Assembly (NCBI RefSeq): GCF_002843425.1
Contig: NZ_NKXO01000003.1
Span: 1 to 64,000 of the forward strand
DNA from: Raineya orbicola
Lineage (GTDB): Bacteria > Bacteroidota > Bacteroidia > Cytophagales > Thermonemataceae
Direction: 5' to 3'
DNA: 64,000 nucleotides
Positions 1 through 8,098 of this stretch are shown here, one piece after another (the first letter of the stretch is position 1; every line of letters begins with the position of its first letter). The notes beneath the pieces were generated by a model, which saw nothing but the letters and a program-made list of their open reading frames with translations, made no database searches and was not told where the DNA came from. Both the position numbers and the translations under genes were made by a program.

Positions 1-126
1 TGTCCTAACGGGCGTAGAGAGTTCTCTTTTTTTAGGTATGGTTTCCTGTTTTTGCAATATTGCCTCTTAAATGATACCCAATATCCACAACTTGTAAAAA
101 CTATTCAACTTTTGTCGGAGGACTAA
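1..126 (+). CDS. Possible 3' end of a gene entering from the left (transposase-like tail?)
   Basis: The first frame is open from the window edge to a TAA at 124-126, giving 41 codons without a start. The translation is rich in aromatic residues and contains a GRREFSFFRYG stretch. This loosely resembles the basic and aromatic C-terminal end of IS4-type transposases, but that likeness is only my impression. A second frame ending at 70 is open for 22 codons and could be the real one. From 127 to 265 I see only AT-rich sequence with a 10-base palindrome (GGAAATTTCC at 163-172) and no gene. Confidence 0.3.
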   Translation, partial: CPNGRREFSFFRYGFLFLQYCLLNDTQYPQLVKTIQLLSED

Positions 127-265
127 AAAACCAACAATAAAAATGTATTTTTTCATTGAAAGGGAAATTTCCTTGCAAAGATAAAAATTTTGCACAGATT
201 TTTGATGATGAAGGCAAGTTGTTTCTTGTAAAAGTAGAATTATGCTTGCATTAGCTGATTGGTAT

Positions 266-1357
266 TTACCTGATTACTTCACTCAACTTTTCCCAAATCT
301 GATTTTGAATATCAAAGGCAACTAATGAGGTAGTAGAGCCTCCCATTCCCATACGCACTACAATGAGGTTCTGACTGGGTACAATATTCAGGATTTGTCC
401 ATTTTTACCAACAGCCGCATACATATCTGCGGGAGCATACGGACAAATAGTTCCACTAAAAACCAATTGTGATTGAGGTATCATAAAGGAGTTTTTACCA
501 TTAAGCCACCACAAATAGCCATAGCTCTGATTGAGATTTTGCGAGGTATTTATCATTGCTTCCAAGTAGTTGGTATCGTTTAGAATGGTTTCATTTTGCC
601 ATTTACCTTTGGCAGAAATCAGTATGCCAAAGCGTGCCATAGACCGAGCCGTGCTGTAGTACACGTTATTAAAATTCTGACTATTCCAAGAGCCGTCCAT
701 ACCAATTTTATCACGAATACGGCTTGCAAAGTAATTGTTATAGGTTTGTCCTGTGGCATTTTCCACAACTTTGCTCAAAAGTGTGTAAGGGGCATTATGA
801 TACGCCCAACGAGAGCCTGCACTTGCTTTGAAAGTCAGACAATTAGGGGTTGTGCAATCGGGGTTACTTACGGCATCATCAAGTCCTGTGGTCATAGTGA
901 GTTGATGACGAATGGTAATTTGGCTTTCTTGGGCAGGTGTGAGGCTTGTCCAGCCTGTACCTAAAAAGTCAGAGGTTTTTTGATTGATATTCAGAAAGTT
1001 CTCCTCTTGGGCTTTTCCTACAATAGTAGCAGTAAGTGATTTGCCTGCTGAAGCCCAATACCAAATGCTATTTTGTGTAAAGGGCTGTCCGAAAAGGTCG
1101 TTATTGTAGTATTTTTCTATGACAATTCTGCCGTTTTTTAGAACAATAAAAGCTCTTGTACCATTTTGTTGTAAAATATTTTCTAAATCTGCTATTTTGG
1201 CGGTGTTCCAACCTAAATCTTCAGGTTTGATTTGTTCCCAAGTTGTACTTTGCAAAGGAGGAAAATATAAATCAGTAGGGATAGCTGGTTTTGTATCTTT
1301 TTTCTTGCAAGAAAAGCCTACCAAAAATATTAGCAAAAGTAAAAGTATTTTTCTCAT
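266..1357 (-). CDS. Serine hydrolase lipoprotein, class C beta-lactamase family
   Basis: A 363-residue protein of the beta-lactamase/esterase family (class C, DD-peptidase fold). The N-terminus is a lipoprotein signal: Met-Arg-Lys, a Leu/Ile-rich stretch, then a GFSC lipobox with Cys17 and a Lys-rich tail. It is therefore probably anchored in the envelope facing the periplasm. The SxxK motif (Ser103, Lys106 in WASAGKS) would carry the nucleophile, and YHN at about 186-188 fits the YxN motif. The third motif is not a clear KTG or HxG, so the substrate is open: an esterase or amidase like 6-aminohexanoate-dimer hydrolase is as likely as a peptidase. The ATG at 1357 was preferred over a TTG nine bases upstream because it starts the signal peptide directly. 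It is transcribed leftwards, alone or after tonB. Confidence 0.85.
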   Translation of the reverse strand: MRKILLLLLIFLVGFSCKKKDTKPAIPTDLYFPPLQSTTWEQIKPEDLGWNTAKIADLENILQQNGTRAFIVLKNGRIVIEKYYNNDLFGQPFTQNSIWYWASAGKSLTATIVGKAQEENFLNINQKTSDFLGTGWTSLTPAQESQITIRHQLTMTTGLDDAVSNPDCTTPNCLTFKASAGSRWAYHNAPYTLLSKVVENATGQTYNNYFASRIRDKIGMDGSWNSQNFNNVYYSTARSMARFGILISAKGKWQNETILNDTNYLEAMINTSQNLNQSYGYLWWLNGKNSFMIPQSQLVFSGTICPYAPADMYAAVGKNGQILNIVPSQNLIVVRMGMGGSTTSLVAFDIQNQIWEKLSEVIR

Positions 1358-1460
1358 AAAGTTCAAATTTTTGGTTAGACGAAAAATTGAACGAAAGGTT
1401 TAATCAGTATCAGTTTTTTGAATTTAGCCTTCAAAAGATTGAAGTTAGGAGACGCAAAAT

Positions 1461-1490
1461 CCTGTTTCCTGTTTCCTGTCTCCTATTTCC
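1461..1490 (-). repeat. Degenerate heptamer repeats (GAAACAG/GAGACAG)
   Basis: Four imperfect tandem 7-base units. On the minus strand they read as variants of GA(G/A)ACA(G/A). They lie in the spacer just downstream of the tonB stop and share a unit with the array at 28624-28714. Confidence 0.6.
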
Positions 1491-1511
1491 CAAATATATT
1501 TGTCTCATTGT

Positions 1512-2285
1512 CTAATTTTTAGGTAACTCAAAAGGAATTTTGAGCATTAGTTTCTTTTTTTGGGGCTTTCCTGATGCGTCAAACACAATAAAACGAGGTG
1601 CATTCGCAATAAGCCTGCGAACTTCCTCATTAAAATACTCTTCACAACTAAAATTTGCACGCTCTTTATCTATTTCCATTTTGCCAGTTTCATCAATCAC
1701 TACTGCTACAAATACATTGCATTCTTTACGTTCTCGCAGTGCTTGGGGTGGATAGCGTAAATTCTTTTTCACATACACGCTCCACATATCAGGCGAATAA
1801 GTTTGAGCTGGCTCGTTATGATTGCTTTCAGACGAAGTAGAGTTTGGGAGGGTATCCTTGTTAGGTTTATTTTCTGTTGAAGTAGAGCCTTTCTCATTTT
1901 GGGGTGTTTTATTTTGTGTAATATCTTCAACGACACTGATTTCTTGGTTATTTTCTGTATTTTTTTCTGAGTTTTTTTGAGGTTCAGTTTCGTTTTTAGG
2001 AGGCGGCGGTGTTTGCGGTAAAAGCAAAATAGGCGTTTCCTCAAAATTGATGTCCTGTAATTCAACTTCTTGCACTTGTAGCATAAATTCTTGTCCTTGC
2101 GGCTTGGAAGTAGTTGGGGAATTACTTTTAGAAAAAAATTTTACATCAAGAGCTAAAAGTAAAATAAGCGGTAAATTCGTAAGAAAACCTATGGTAAGAG
2201 CTTTATGATAATTTTTTCGCAAATAATACGCTCCGTAAAGTTTGTTGCGATTTTCAAAAATAATTTCTGTAAGTTCAAATAGCAT
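1512..2285 (-). CDS. tonB: TonB-family energy transducer
   Basis: A 257-residue TonB-type protein that passes proton-motive energy from ExbBD in the inner membrane to outer-membrane receptors. The N-terminus carries the Bacteroidota signature ENRNKLYGAYYLRKNY just before a single membrane helix at about residues 30-48. A Pro/Glu/Lys/Thr-rich periplasmic linker follows (about 85-165; PPPPKNE and many Asn, Ser and Lys). The C-terminal TonB domain starts near 170 and contains the YPPQALRERK motif and a final beta-strand segment. No exbB or exbD is adjacent. The gene starts 33 bases after the stop of the DUF2279 gene on the same strand, so the two are probably co-transcribed. Confidence 0.88.
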   Translation of the reverse strand: MLFELTEIIFENRNKLYGAYYLRKNYHKALTIGFLTNLPLILLLALDVKFFSKSNSPTTSKPQGQEFMLQVQEVELQDINFEETPILLLPQTPPPPKNETEPQKNSEKNTENNQEISVVEDITQNKTPQNEKGSTSTENKPNKDTLPNSTSSESNHNEPAQTYSPDMWSVYVKKNLRYPPQALRERKECNVFVAVVIDETGKMEIDKERANFSCEEYFNEEVRRLIANAPRFIVFDASGKPQKKKLMLKIPFELPKN

Positions 2286-2318
2286 AGCCTGTGAATAATT
2301 TTTCTAAACAACTTTCTA

Positions 2319-3203
2319 TCAAAAATAAAGCCAATGCCAATGAAATCCATTTCTAAAATTATATTCCAAAGCAGGAGCAGGCAAACGAATAGTGCCGAGC
2401 GTCCAAAAAATTTTTTTCAGCAGACGATTTTTGGTAGGAATATTCTGCAAATGAAAATCTACCCCCAAATAAAAACGTCTGTACGATTGAAATCCATTCG
2501 CATTATTTTCAGGCTCACGAGCATAAACCATTTCGCTGGCTCCTGTACCCAAAGCAAGATTTAGCCAAGCAGGAAATTTTTTACTTTTCACAAAATAAGC
2601 CAAATCTACCGAAAGCCAATAAGTTTGCCCGTTGTAGTCTTTGAGAATTTGTTCGGACAAGTTTTTGCCCAATACATTAGGACGCAAACTTGCATATGGG
2701 CTTTGTGAAAAAGAAAATTTGAAATGCAGATGTGGTTCTTGCCATAGTTGCCCCTGTCCCCACCAAAGCAATGCCCCTGAAAAATTAGCGAGCAAATCAC
2801 CCCAAGAAGCTCCATAAGAAGCAGAAAAGCCATCAAAAATTTCAATAGGTGTCATCAGGATTTGGCTGGTAATAGCTCCCCAAAGCATAGCCTTTTTGCG
2901 TTGCAAGCCTGCCCATTGAAATAGCTCGGTACTGGCACGACTGATATGATATGCCGAGTAGGCGTGTCCGATTTTATCTATTTGTCGCCATTGGGGGTTG
3001 TCGTCAAAGAAATGAAACTGCGTGCGAGGGCTGTTTTTATACCAAGCCTCATTCAGAAGCACCAAAGAACCCGCATAAGTTGCTCCACCTGCCCCTATTA
3101 TCCAGTACAAACGTTTTTTATGCAGTGGCTTCGTAAGCGTATCTTGGGCTGAAAGGTGAAAAGAAAATAGCAGAGCTATAAGAAATGAAAAGCTAAATTT
3201 CAC
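2319..3203 (-). CDS. DUF2279 (YfiM-like) envelope protein
   Basis: A 294-residue protein with a signal peptide (hydrophobic residues 4-17, cleavage after HLSA). The central region has the DUF2279/YfiM pattern: a WYKNSPRTQFHFFDD segment, then DKIGHAYSAYH, then a membrane-embedded GASWGDLLANFSG segment. The C-terminal half is rich in aromatic residues and alternating hydrophobics, suggesting beta strands in or near the outer membrane. Function is not established for the family. The start used is a GTG, since no ATG precedes the signal peptide. It is probably the first gene of a two-gene unit with tonB. Confidence 0.75.
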   Translation of the reverse strand: MKFSFSFLIALLFSFHLSAQDTLTKPLHKKRLYWIIGAGGATYAGSLVLLNEAWYKNSPRTQFHFFDDNPQWRQIDKIGHAYSAYHISRASTELFQWAGLQRKKAMLWGAITSQILMTPIEIFDGFSASYGASWGDLLANFSGALLWWGQGQLWQEPHLHFKFSFSQSPYASLRPNVLGKNLSEQILKDYNGQTYWLSVDLAYFVKSKKFPAWLNLALGTGASEMVYAREPENNANGFQSYRRFYLGVDFHLQNIPTKNRLLKKIFWTLGTIRLPAPALEYNFRNGFHWHWLYF

Positions 3204-3223
3204 AAGAGCAATTTTTACGCAAT

Positions 3224-3261
3224 TTACTTAAATTCTATCAAGTTCTTTATCATTTAAGTAA
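3224..3261. promoter_or_regulatory. Inverted repeat between divergent genes, possible operator
   Basis: TTACTTAAAT (3224-3233) and ATTTAAGTAA (3252-3261) form a perfect 10-base inverted repeat with an 18-base spacer. It lies just upstream of the predicted -33 element of leucine dehydrogenase and within the leader of the divergent DUF2279 gene. The spacing suits a dimeric regulator. A role as a binding site is inference. Confidence 0.45.
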
Positions 3262-3267
3262 GTTTTT

Positions 3268-3299
3268 TTTGCACTTTTTGAGGAATAAAAATAACTTTG
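3268..3299 (+). promoter_or_regulatory. Bacteroidota-type promoter for leucine dehydrogenase
   Basis: TTTG at 3268-3271, a 20-base spacer, then TAACTTTG at 3292-3299. This matches the primary sigma consensus of Bacteroidota (TTTG-N19-21-TAnnTTTG). Transcription would start near 3305, about 25 bases before the ATG. Confidence 0.6.
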
Positions 3300-3330
3300 C
3301 GTACTTTTTTGAAAACCAAAAACTACGCAA

Positions 3331-4422
3331 ATGCAATCTATTTTTGAACAATTAAACCTTCATCAGCACGAGCAGGTTGTTTTCTGCAACGACCCTCACA
3401 CAGGGCTAAAAGCCATTATTGCTATTCATAATACTACTCTCGGACCTGCCGCAGGCGGTACGCGTATGTGGCTTTACAATTCCGAAGCCGAAGCACTCAA
3501 TGATGTTCTGCGACTTTCACGAGGTATGACCTACAAAAATGCCGTAGCAGGCTTAAATATTGGCGGGGGCAAAGCCGTAATTATTGGTGATGCTCGCAAA
3601 CATAAATCCGAAGCACTTTTCAGAGCTTTTGGGCGTTTTGTAGATAGCTTGGGCGGAAAGTATATCACCGCCGAAGATGTTGGCATAAGCACCCAAGATA
3701 TGGAATTTGTATCAATGGAAACCCCTTTCGTAGCAGGAAAACCTAAAAGTTTAGGCGGTAGTGGCGACCCTTCCCCTTTTACTGCTTATGGCGTGTATAT
3801 TGCAATGAAGGCTTGTGCCAAAAAAGTGTATGGTTCTGAAAGTTTGGCAGGCAAAAAAATTGCCGTACAAGGCGTAGGACACGTAGGACAAAACCTTGTT
3901 GAGCATCTCATCAAAGAAAACGCCCAAGTGCTGATTTCAGATATTTACGAAGACCGCTTGCAAGCTATCAAAAACAAATTTCCACAAGTGCAAATTGTAG
4001 ATAAAGATAAATTTTACGATGTAGAAATGGATATTTACGCCCCTTGTGCGTTGGGTGCAACCATAAATGATGAAACTTTAAGCAAACTTAAATGTAAAAT
4101 CATTGCGGGTGCCGCCAACAACCAACTTGCTGATGAAAATCGCCACGCTGATATGTGTGCAAGCAAAGGCATCTTATACGCCCCTGATTTCCTTATCAAT
4201 TCAGGCGGTATTATCAATGTTTATTGCGAAATTGCAATGCCCGTGTATAACGAACAAAGAGCCTACGAACAAACCGAAAGAATTTATCAATTCACTACTG
4301 ATATTATTGAAACTGCTGAAAAAGAAAACATCAATACACACCAAGCCGCAGTAGCACTCGCTCACAGGCGTATGGAAGCTATTGCCCGATTGAATGCTAA
4401 TGCTTTTAATCGTAAAAAGTGA
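3331..4422 (+). CDS. ldh: Leucine dehydrogenase (Glu/Leu/Phe/Val dehydrogenase family)
   Basis: A 363-residue NAD-dependent branched-chain amino acid dehydrogenase, which reversibly deaminates leucine, valine or isoleucine to the 2-oxo acid and ammonium in the cytoplasm. Seen directly: GPAAGGTRMW near residue 38, the two lysines of the active site (Lys69 in TYKNAV and Lys81 in IGGGKAVI), and the dinucleotide-binding GVGHVGQNL in the second half. Length and lysine positions fit leucine dehydrogenase better than glutamate dehydrogenase (about 450 residues). The gene has its own promoter and is followed by a short heptamer repeat cluster. In Bacteroidota this enzyme commonly supplies branched-chain acyl precursors; that role is inferred. 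Confidence 0.93.
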   Translation: MQSIFEQLNLHQHEQVVFCNDPHTGLKAIIAIHNTTLGPAAGGTRMWLYNSEAEALNDVLRLSRGMTYKNAVAGLNIGGGKAVIIGDARKHKSEALFRAFGRFVDSLGGKYITAEDVGISTQDMEFVSMETPFVAGKPKSLGGSGDPSPFTAYGVYIAMKACAKKVYGSESLAGKKIAVQGVGHVGQNLVEHLIKENAQVLISDIYEDRLQAIKNKFPQVQIVDKDKFYDVEMDIYAPCALGATINDETLSKLKCKIIAGAANNQLADENRHADMCASKGILYAPDFLINSGGIINVYCEIAMPVYNEQRAYEQTERIYQFTTDIIETAEKENINTHQAAVALAHRRMEAIARLNANAFNRKK

Positions 4423-4430
4423 GTAAAAAA

Positions 4431-4465
4431 GAGACAAGAGACAGGAAGCAAGAGACAAGAGAAAG
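4431..4465 (+). repeat. Degenerate heptamer repeats (GAGACAA family)
   Basis: Five tandem 7-base units: GAGACAA, GAGACAG, GAAGCAA, GAGACAA, GAGAAAG. They lie nine bases after the leucine dehydrogenase stop, in sense orientation to it. The unit is the same as in the perfect array at 28624-28714. Confidence 0.8.
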
Positions 4466-4536
4466 CAAAAAGAAATAAGTTTCAAACTTTGTATATTTTC
4501 ATTTAGACCTTCAACCTCAAATATTTACGCAAAAGA

Positions 4537-5643
4537 ATGGCATCAAAACATTGGTACGCTGTAATAATGGCAGGGGGCATAGGCACAAGGTTCTGGCCTT
4601 TTAGTCGTCAGCGTTTTCCTAAGCAGTTTCACGACATTTTGGGCACAGGGAAAACGCTCATTCAGCAAACCGTAGAACGTTTTGAGCAGATTTGCTCTGC
4701 TGAAAACATTTACATTGTAGGAAGTCGGGAACACGAAAATTTACTCTACGAGCAGTTACCCAACCTCGCCCCACATCAATTTATCCTTGAACCCAGTCGG
4801 CGAAATACTGCCCCTTGCATTGCGTATAGTGCTTTCAAAATTTTTCAAAAAGATAAAAAAGCTAATTTAGTAGTCTCCCCTGCCGACCATTACGTTAGCA
4901 ATGAAAAAGAATTTACCAAAACTATTCAGAAAGCCCTCAAAGAAACCGCTCAAAAAGATATTTTGGTAACTTTGGGCATACAACCCTCTCGCCCCGATAC
5001 AGGGTACGGCTACATTCAATATTGCGAAGAAAAAACTACGCTTTGGAAAAAGATTTTAGGCATCAGCTCGCCTATTAAAAAAGTAAAACTTTTTGCCGAA
5101 AAACCCCCCTTAGAGCTTGCGATAGAATTTTTACGTAGCGGTGATTTTCTTTGGAATTCGGGAATTTTCATTTGGAATGCTCAAACTATTCTCAAAGAAT
5201 TTGAAAAACACCTACCCGATATTTATGAGGCTTTTTGGGAAATAAAAGACACTTTTTTTACAGAAAACGAAAACAAAGCCGTTGAAAAGGCTTATACGCA
5301 ATGCCGAGCTATTTCCATAGATTATGGTATTATGGAAAAATCAGAACACGTTTTTGTAATGCCTGCAAATTTTGGTTGGTCAGATTTAGGAACGTGGAAA
5401 TCTCTTTTTGAATTAAGCCCCAAAGATGAAAAAGAAAATGTTATCAAAGGCAATGTAGTAGCTTTGGATACCGAAAACTGCATCATTCAAACACCTGATA
5501 ATCGTTTGGTGATTGTGAAAGGTTTGAAAAACTTTATTGTTGCCGAATACGAAAATGCCCTAATGATTTGCCCCAAAGATGAAGAACAGAGTGTCAAAGA
5601 GTTTGTAAGCATTGCCGAAAAAAAGGGGCAAGATTTTGTATAA
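4537..5643 (+). CDS. manC: Mannose-1-phosphate guanylyltransferase
   Basis: A 368-residue nucleotidyltransferase making GDP-mannose from mannose 1-phosphate and GTP, for polysaccharide or glycolipid synthesis. The N-terminal signature MAGGIGTRFWPFSRQRFPKQF (from about residue 11) contains the GxGTRxxPxS...PKQ nucleotide-binding motif. Further family marks are EPSRRNTAPCIAY, SPADHYV, FAEKPP and WNSGIFIWNA. The length equals the catalytic domain alone, so the C-terminal isomerase domain of bifunctional proteins is absent. It is followed 36 bases later by a sugar transporter on the same strand, which suggests a sugar-uptake-to-GDP-sugar connection, but that is inference. Confidence 0.92.
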   Translation: MASKHWYAVIMAGGIGTRFWPFSRQRFPKQFHDILGTGKTLIQQTVERFEQICSAENIYIVGSREHENLLYEQLPNLAPHQFILEPSRRNTAPCIAYSAFKIFQKDKKANLVVSPADHYVSNEKEFTKTIQKALKETAQKDILVTLGIQPSRPDTGYGYIQYCEEKTTLWKKILGISSPIKKVKLFAEKPPLELAIEFLRSGDFLWNSGIFIWNAQTILKEFEKHLPDIYEAFWEIKDTFFTENENKAVEKAYTQCRAISIDYGIMEKSEHVFVMPANFGWSDLGTWKSLFELSPKDEKENVIKGNVVALDTENCIIQTPDNRLVIVKGLKNFIVAEYENALMICPKDEEQSVKEFVSIAEKKGQDFV

Positions 5644-5679
5644 AAAGCTATTGTGTGGTTTTAATTTTTCACTTTTCTT

Positions 5680-6909
5680 ATGTATCGTTTCGCACTGGTA
5701 ATTTTTGGGATTTTCTTTTTTGTATTTGGCTTTGTAACTTGGCTCAATAGTGTGCTTATTCCTTATTTGAAAATAGTTTGCGAATTGCCAAGTAATTGGC
5801 AAGCCTATTTAGTAGCTTTTGCTTTTTACATTTCTTACTTTGTGATGGCTTTGCCTTCGGCTTGGTTTTTGGAAAAAGTTGGCTTTCAGAAAGGAATGGC
5901 TTGGGGTTTATTGATAATGGCTATTGGCTCAATTATTTTTATTCCCGCCGCCGAAAATAGAATGTATGAAGTTTTTTTAGCAGGGTTATTTGTACAAGGT
6001 ACGGGACTAGCAATTTTGCAAACTGCCGTCAATCCTTTTGTGGCTATACTAGGTAAGCCCGAAAGTGCCGCCCAACGTATTAGTATTATGGGCATTGCCA
6101 ACAAAACCGCAGGCATCATTAGTCCGATTGTGTTGGGTTTTATTGTTTTCAGCGATATTGAAAGCATTGAAAAAGAACTTTCTACTGCAACAATCACCCA
6201 AAAAGCTCAAATCCTAACCGACCTTGCCAGCAAAGTTATTGAACCTTACGGCATAATGGCTTTTGTACTTATACTGCTTGCCGTGATGATACGCTTTGTT
6301 TCATTGCCTAATGTAGCCCCTGAAAGCAAAGAAAGTGATAGTTCAAAATCTTTGTGGCAATATCCTCAACTGGTTTTGGGTGTGATAGCCCTCTTTTTGT
6401 ACGTAGGCGTAGAAGTAATTGCAGGTGATACGATTATTCAGTATGGAATTTCGTGGGGATACAACAAACAAGAAGCGAAGTTTTTTACTTCTTTTACGCT
6501 TGCGGGTATGCTTGTGGGTTATGTGATAGCTATTTTTACTATTCCTCGCTTTCTTTCACAAGCAAAAGTGCTTGCTATTTCGGCAATTTTGGGCATAGTT
6601 TTCAGCATTTTTATTCTTATTACAGAAAAATCTGTTTCTGTAATGTCGGTAGCACTTTTAGGACTGGCTAACTCGGTGATGTGGCCTGCTATTTTTCCGC
6701 TTGCCATAGCCGATTTAGGCAAAAATACTCCCAAAGGTTCGGCTTTGCTGATTATGGCGATAGCGGGTGGTGCTTTGATGCCCCTAATGTATGGTGGCAT
6801 AGCAGATTGGCTCAAAAACGAACAATTTGCCTACATCATACTCATTCCTGCTTATGCTTTTATTGCTTATTATGGAATAAAAGGCTATAAAAAACGTTCT
6901 TGGCGATGA
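5680..6909 (+). CDS. Sugar MFS transporter, FucP/GluP type
   Basis: A 409-residue inner-membrane transporter of the fucose:H+ symporter subfamily, with about 12 hydrophobic segments. The signature region [18 protein letters not shown] followed by [14 protein letters not shown] is typical of glucose/galactose (GluP) and fucose (FucP) permeases. The C-terminal half contains [14 protein letters not shown] and the [18 protein letters not shown] segment seen in this group. Substrate cannot be fixed from the sequence; glucose/galactose or fucose are the main candidates. The last codon overlaps the start of nuoC by four bases (ATGA), so translation is probably coupled. Confidence 0.87.
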   Translation: MYRFALVIFGIFFFVFGFVTWLNSVLIPYLKIVCELPSNWQAYLVAFAFYISYFVMALPSAWFLEKVGFQKGMAWGLLIMAIGSIIFIPAAENRMYEVFLAGLFVQGTGLAILQTAVNPFVAILGKPESAAQRISIMGIANKTAGIISPIVLGFIVFSDIESIEKELSTATITQKAQILTDLASKVIEPYGIMAFVLILLAVMIRFVSLPNVAPESKESDSSKSLWQYPQLVLGVIALFLYVGVEVIAGDTIIQYGISWGYNKQEAKFFTSFTLAGMLVGYVIAIFTIPRFLSQAKVLAISAILGIVFSIFILITEKSVSVMSVALLGLANSVMWPAIFPLAIADLGKNTPKGSALLIMAIAGGALMPLMYGGIADWLKNEQFAYIILIPAYAFIAYYGIKGYKKRSWR

Positions 6910-7406
6910 GTAGTGAAGAAATCAAATCACTTTTACAAGTCCAATTTGGCGAAAATTGTATTCTTGCCGAAGACAAACGCTCCCCACAAACGATTTGGCA
7001 AGTTCCTTGCGAACTTTTGCCTGAAATTTGCTTTTTTCTGCAACAAAATCCACAAACCTATTTAGATTTCCTTTCTTGCATTACAGGCATAGACAACGGC
7101 AAAGAAGCAGGAACAATGGAAGTAATTTATCACTTGTATTCCATTCCTTACAACCATTGGGTGATTTTGAAAGTAATTGTGCCTCGCAACGCTGAAAATG
7201 AGCCTCTCCCCGAAGTTCCTACGATTAGCCACATATGGAAAGCCGCCGATTGGCACGAAAGAGAAATTTACGATTTACTTGGTATTCGTTTTACCAACCA
7301 CCCTGATTTACGGCGTATCTTGCTCCCCGCCGATTGGCAAGGACACCCGCTTCGCAAAGATTATGTTCCACAAGAGAATTATCACGGCATACAAGTAAAA
7401 TACTAA
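6906..7406 (+). CDS. nuoC: NADH-quinone oxidoreductase subunit C
   Basis: A 166-residue subunit of the peripheral arm of respiratory complex I (30 kDa family). The diagnostic C-terminal block is present: [20 protein letters not shown] and then [18 protein letters not shown]. The ATG at 6906 overlaps the previous stop as ATGA; a TTG two codons upstream was rejected. Complex I genes normally sit together as nuoA-N, yet no other nuo gene is in this window. It appears to be expressed with a sugar transporter. It converges on the alkyladenine glycosylase gene with two bases between the stops. Confidence 0.92.
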   Translation: MSSEEIKSLLQVQFGENCILAEDKRSPQTIWQVPCELLPEICFFLQQNPQTYLDFLSCITGIDNGKEAGTMEVIYHLYSIPYNHWVILKVIVPRNAENEPLPEVPTISHIWKAADWHEREIYDLLGIRFTNHPDLRRILLPADWQGHPLRKDYVPQENYHGIQVKY

Positions 7407-7408
7407 CT

Positions 7409-8023
7409 TCACTCCCCCACTCCTTTGGCTCGGCTTACCCAAGCATTGCCCTTGATGCGAAATCGCCAAGGTAAAAAGGCATCTTCTTGTGCATATGCAA
7501 TTCCTACACGCGTAGAAGTAAGAATTTCAAAATTTTCTCGGCAAAACTGATTTTCAGCTATCCAAATGGTATCTCCCCAAAGAATTTCTCCATAATGCTC
7601 CCTGCCTATTCCCAAAGCCTGTGATAAGGCACCGGGTCCTGCCGTGAGTTGTGGTTTGATTTTCGCAAAATTTCGCCTTTCAAGCATTATTTCAATTCCT
7701 TCCACAGGTTCAATGGCTCGCACCAAAACGGCATCTGCTTCGCCTTTTATATTTGTAACCACATTAAAAAGCGAATGCATACCATAACACAAATACACAT
7801 ACGCCCTACCTCCTTCCTCAAACATAATTCGGGTGCGTTCCGTGTAGCGATTTCGGTGAGCGTGGCAGGCTTTATCAGTTTTGCCACAATAGGCTTCCGT
7901 CTCTACAATTTTTCCTGCGGTAATCACTCCATTTATTTTTGTAAAAAGATACTTGCCTAATAAATCTTTGGCTATTTGCACTACATCATCTCTTGTGTAA
8001 AATTCTTTGGAAAGTTTTTGCAT
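7409..8023 (-). CDS. DNA-3-methyladenine glycosylase (AAG/MPG family)
   Basis: A 204-residue base-excision repair enzyme that removes alkylated purines such as 3-methyladenine from DNA. Family motifs: AKDLLGKYLFTK, GKIVETEAYCG (with the catalytic Glu), DKACHA, and GGRAYVYLCYGMHSLFNVVT, then AVLVRAIEP and LTAGPGALSQALGI. Length is normal. The ATG at 8023 was chosen; a TTG at 8038 gives five extra residues but no added homology. It is divergent from the radical SAM gene. Confidence 0.93.
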   Translation of the reverse strand: MQKLSKEFYTRDDVVQIAKDLLGKYLFTKINGVITAGKIVETEAYCGKTDKACHAHRNRYTERTRIMFEEGGRAYVYLCYGMHSLFNVVTNIKGEADAVLVRAIEPVEGIEIMLERRNFAKIKPQLTAGPGALSQALGIGREHYGEILWGDTIWIAENQFCRENFEILTSTRVGIAYAQEDAFLPWRFRIKGNAWVSRAKGVGE

Positions 8024-8055
8024 AAAATTCCACTTCAAAAACCACTCATTTTTCG

Positions 8056-8063
8056 TAACTTTG
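8056..8063 (+). promoter_or_regulatory. -7 promoter element for the radical SAM gene
   Basis: TAACTTTG fits the Bacteroidota -7 consensus TAnnTTTG and lies 35 bases before the ATG at 8099. No good -33 TTG is at the expected distance. It argues against any start further upstream. Confidence 0.4.
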
Positions 8064-8098
8064 AAAAAGTGCTTAAAATTACAAAAAGAAGCAATTCA

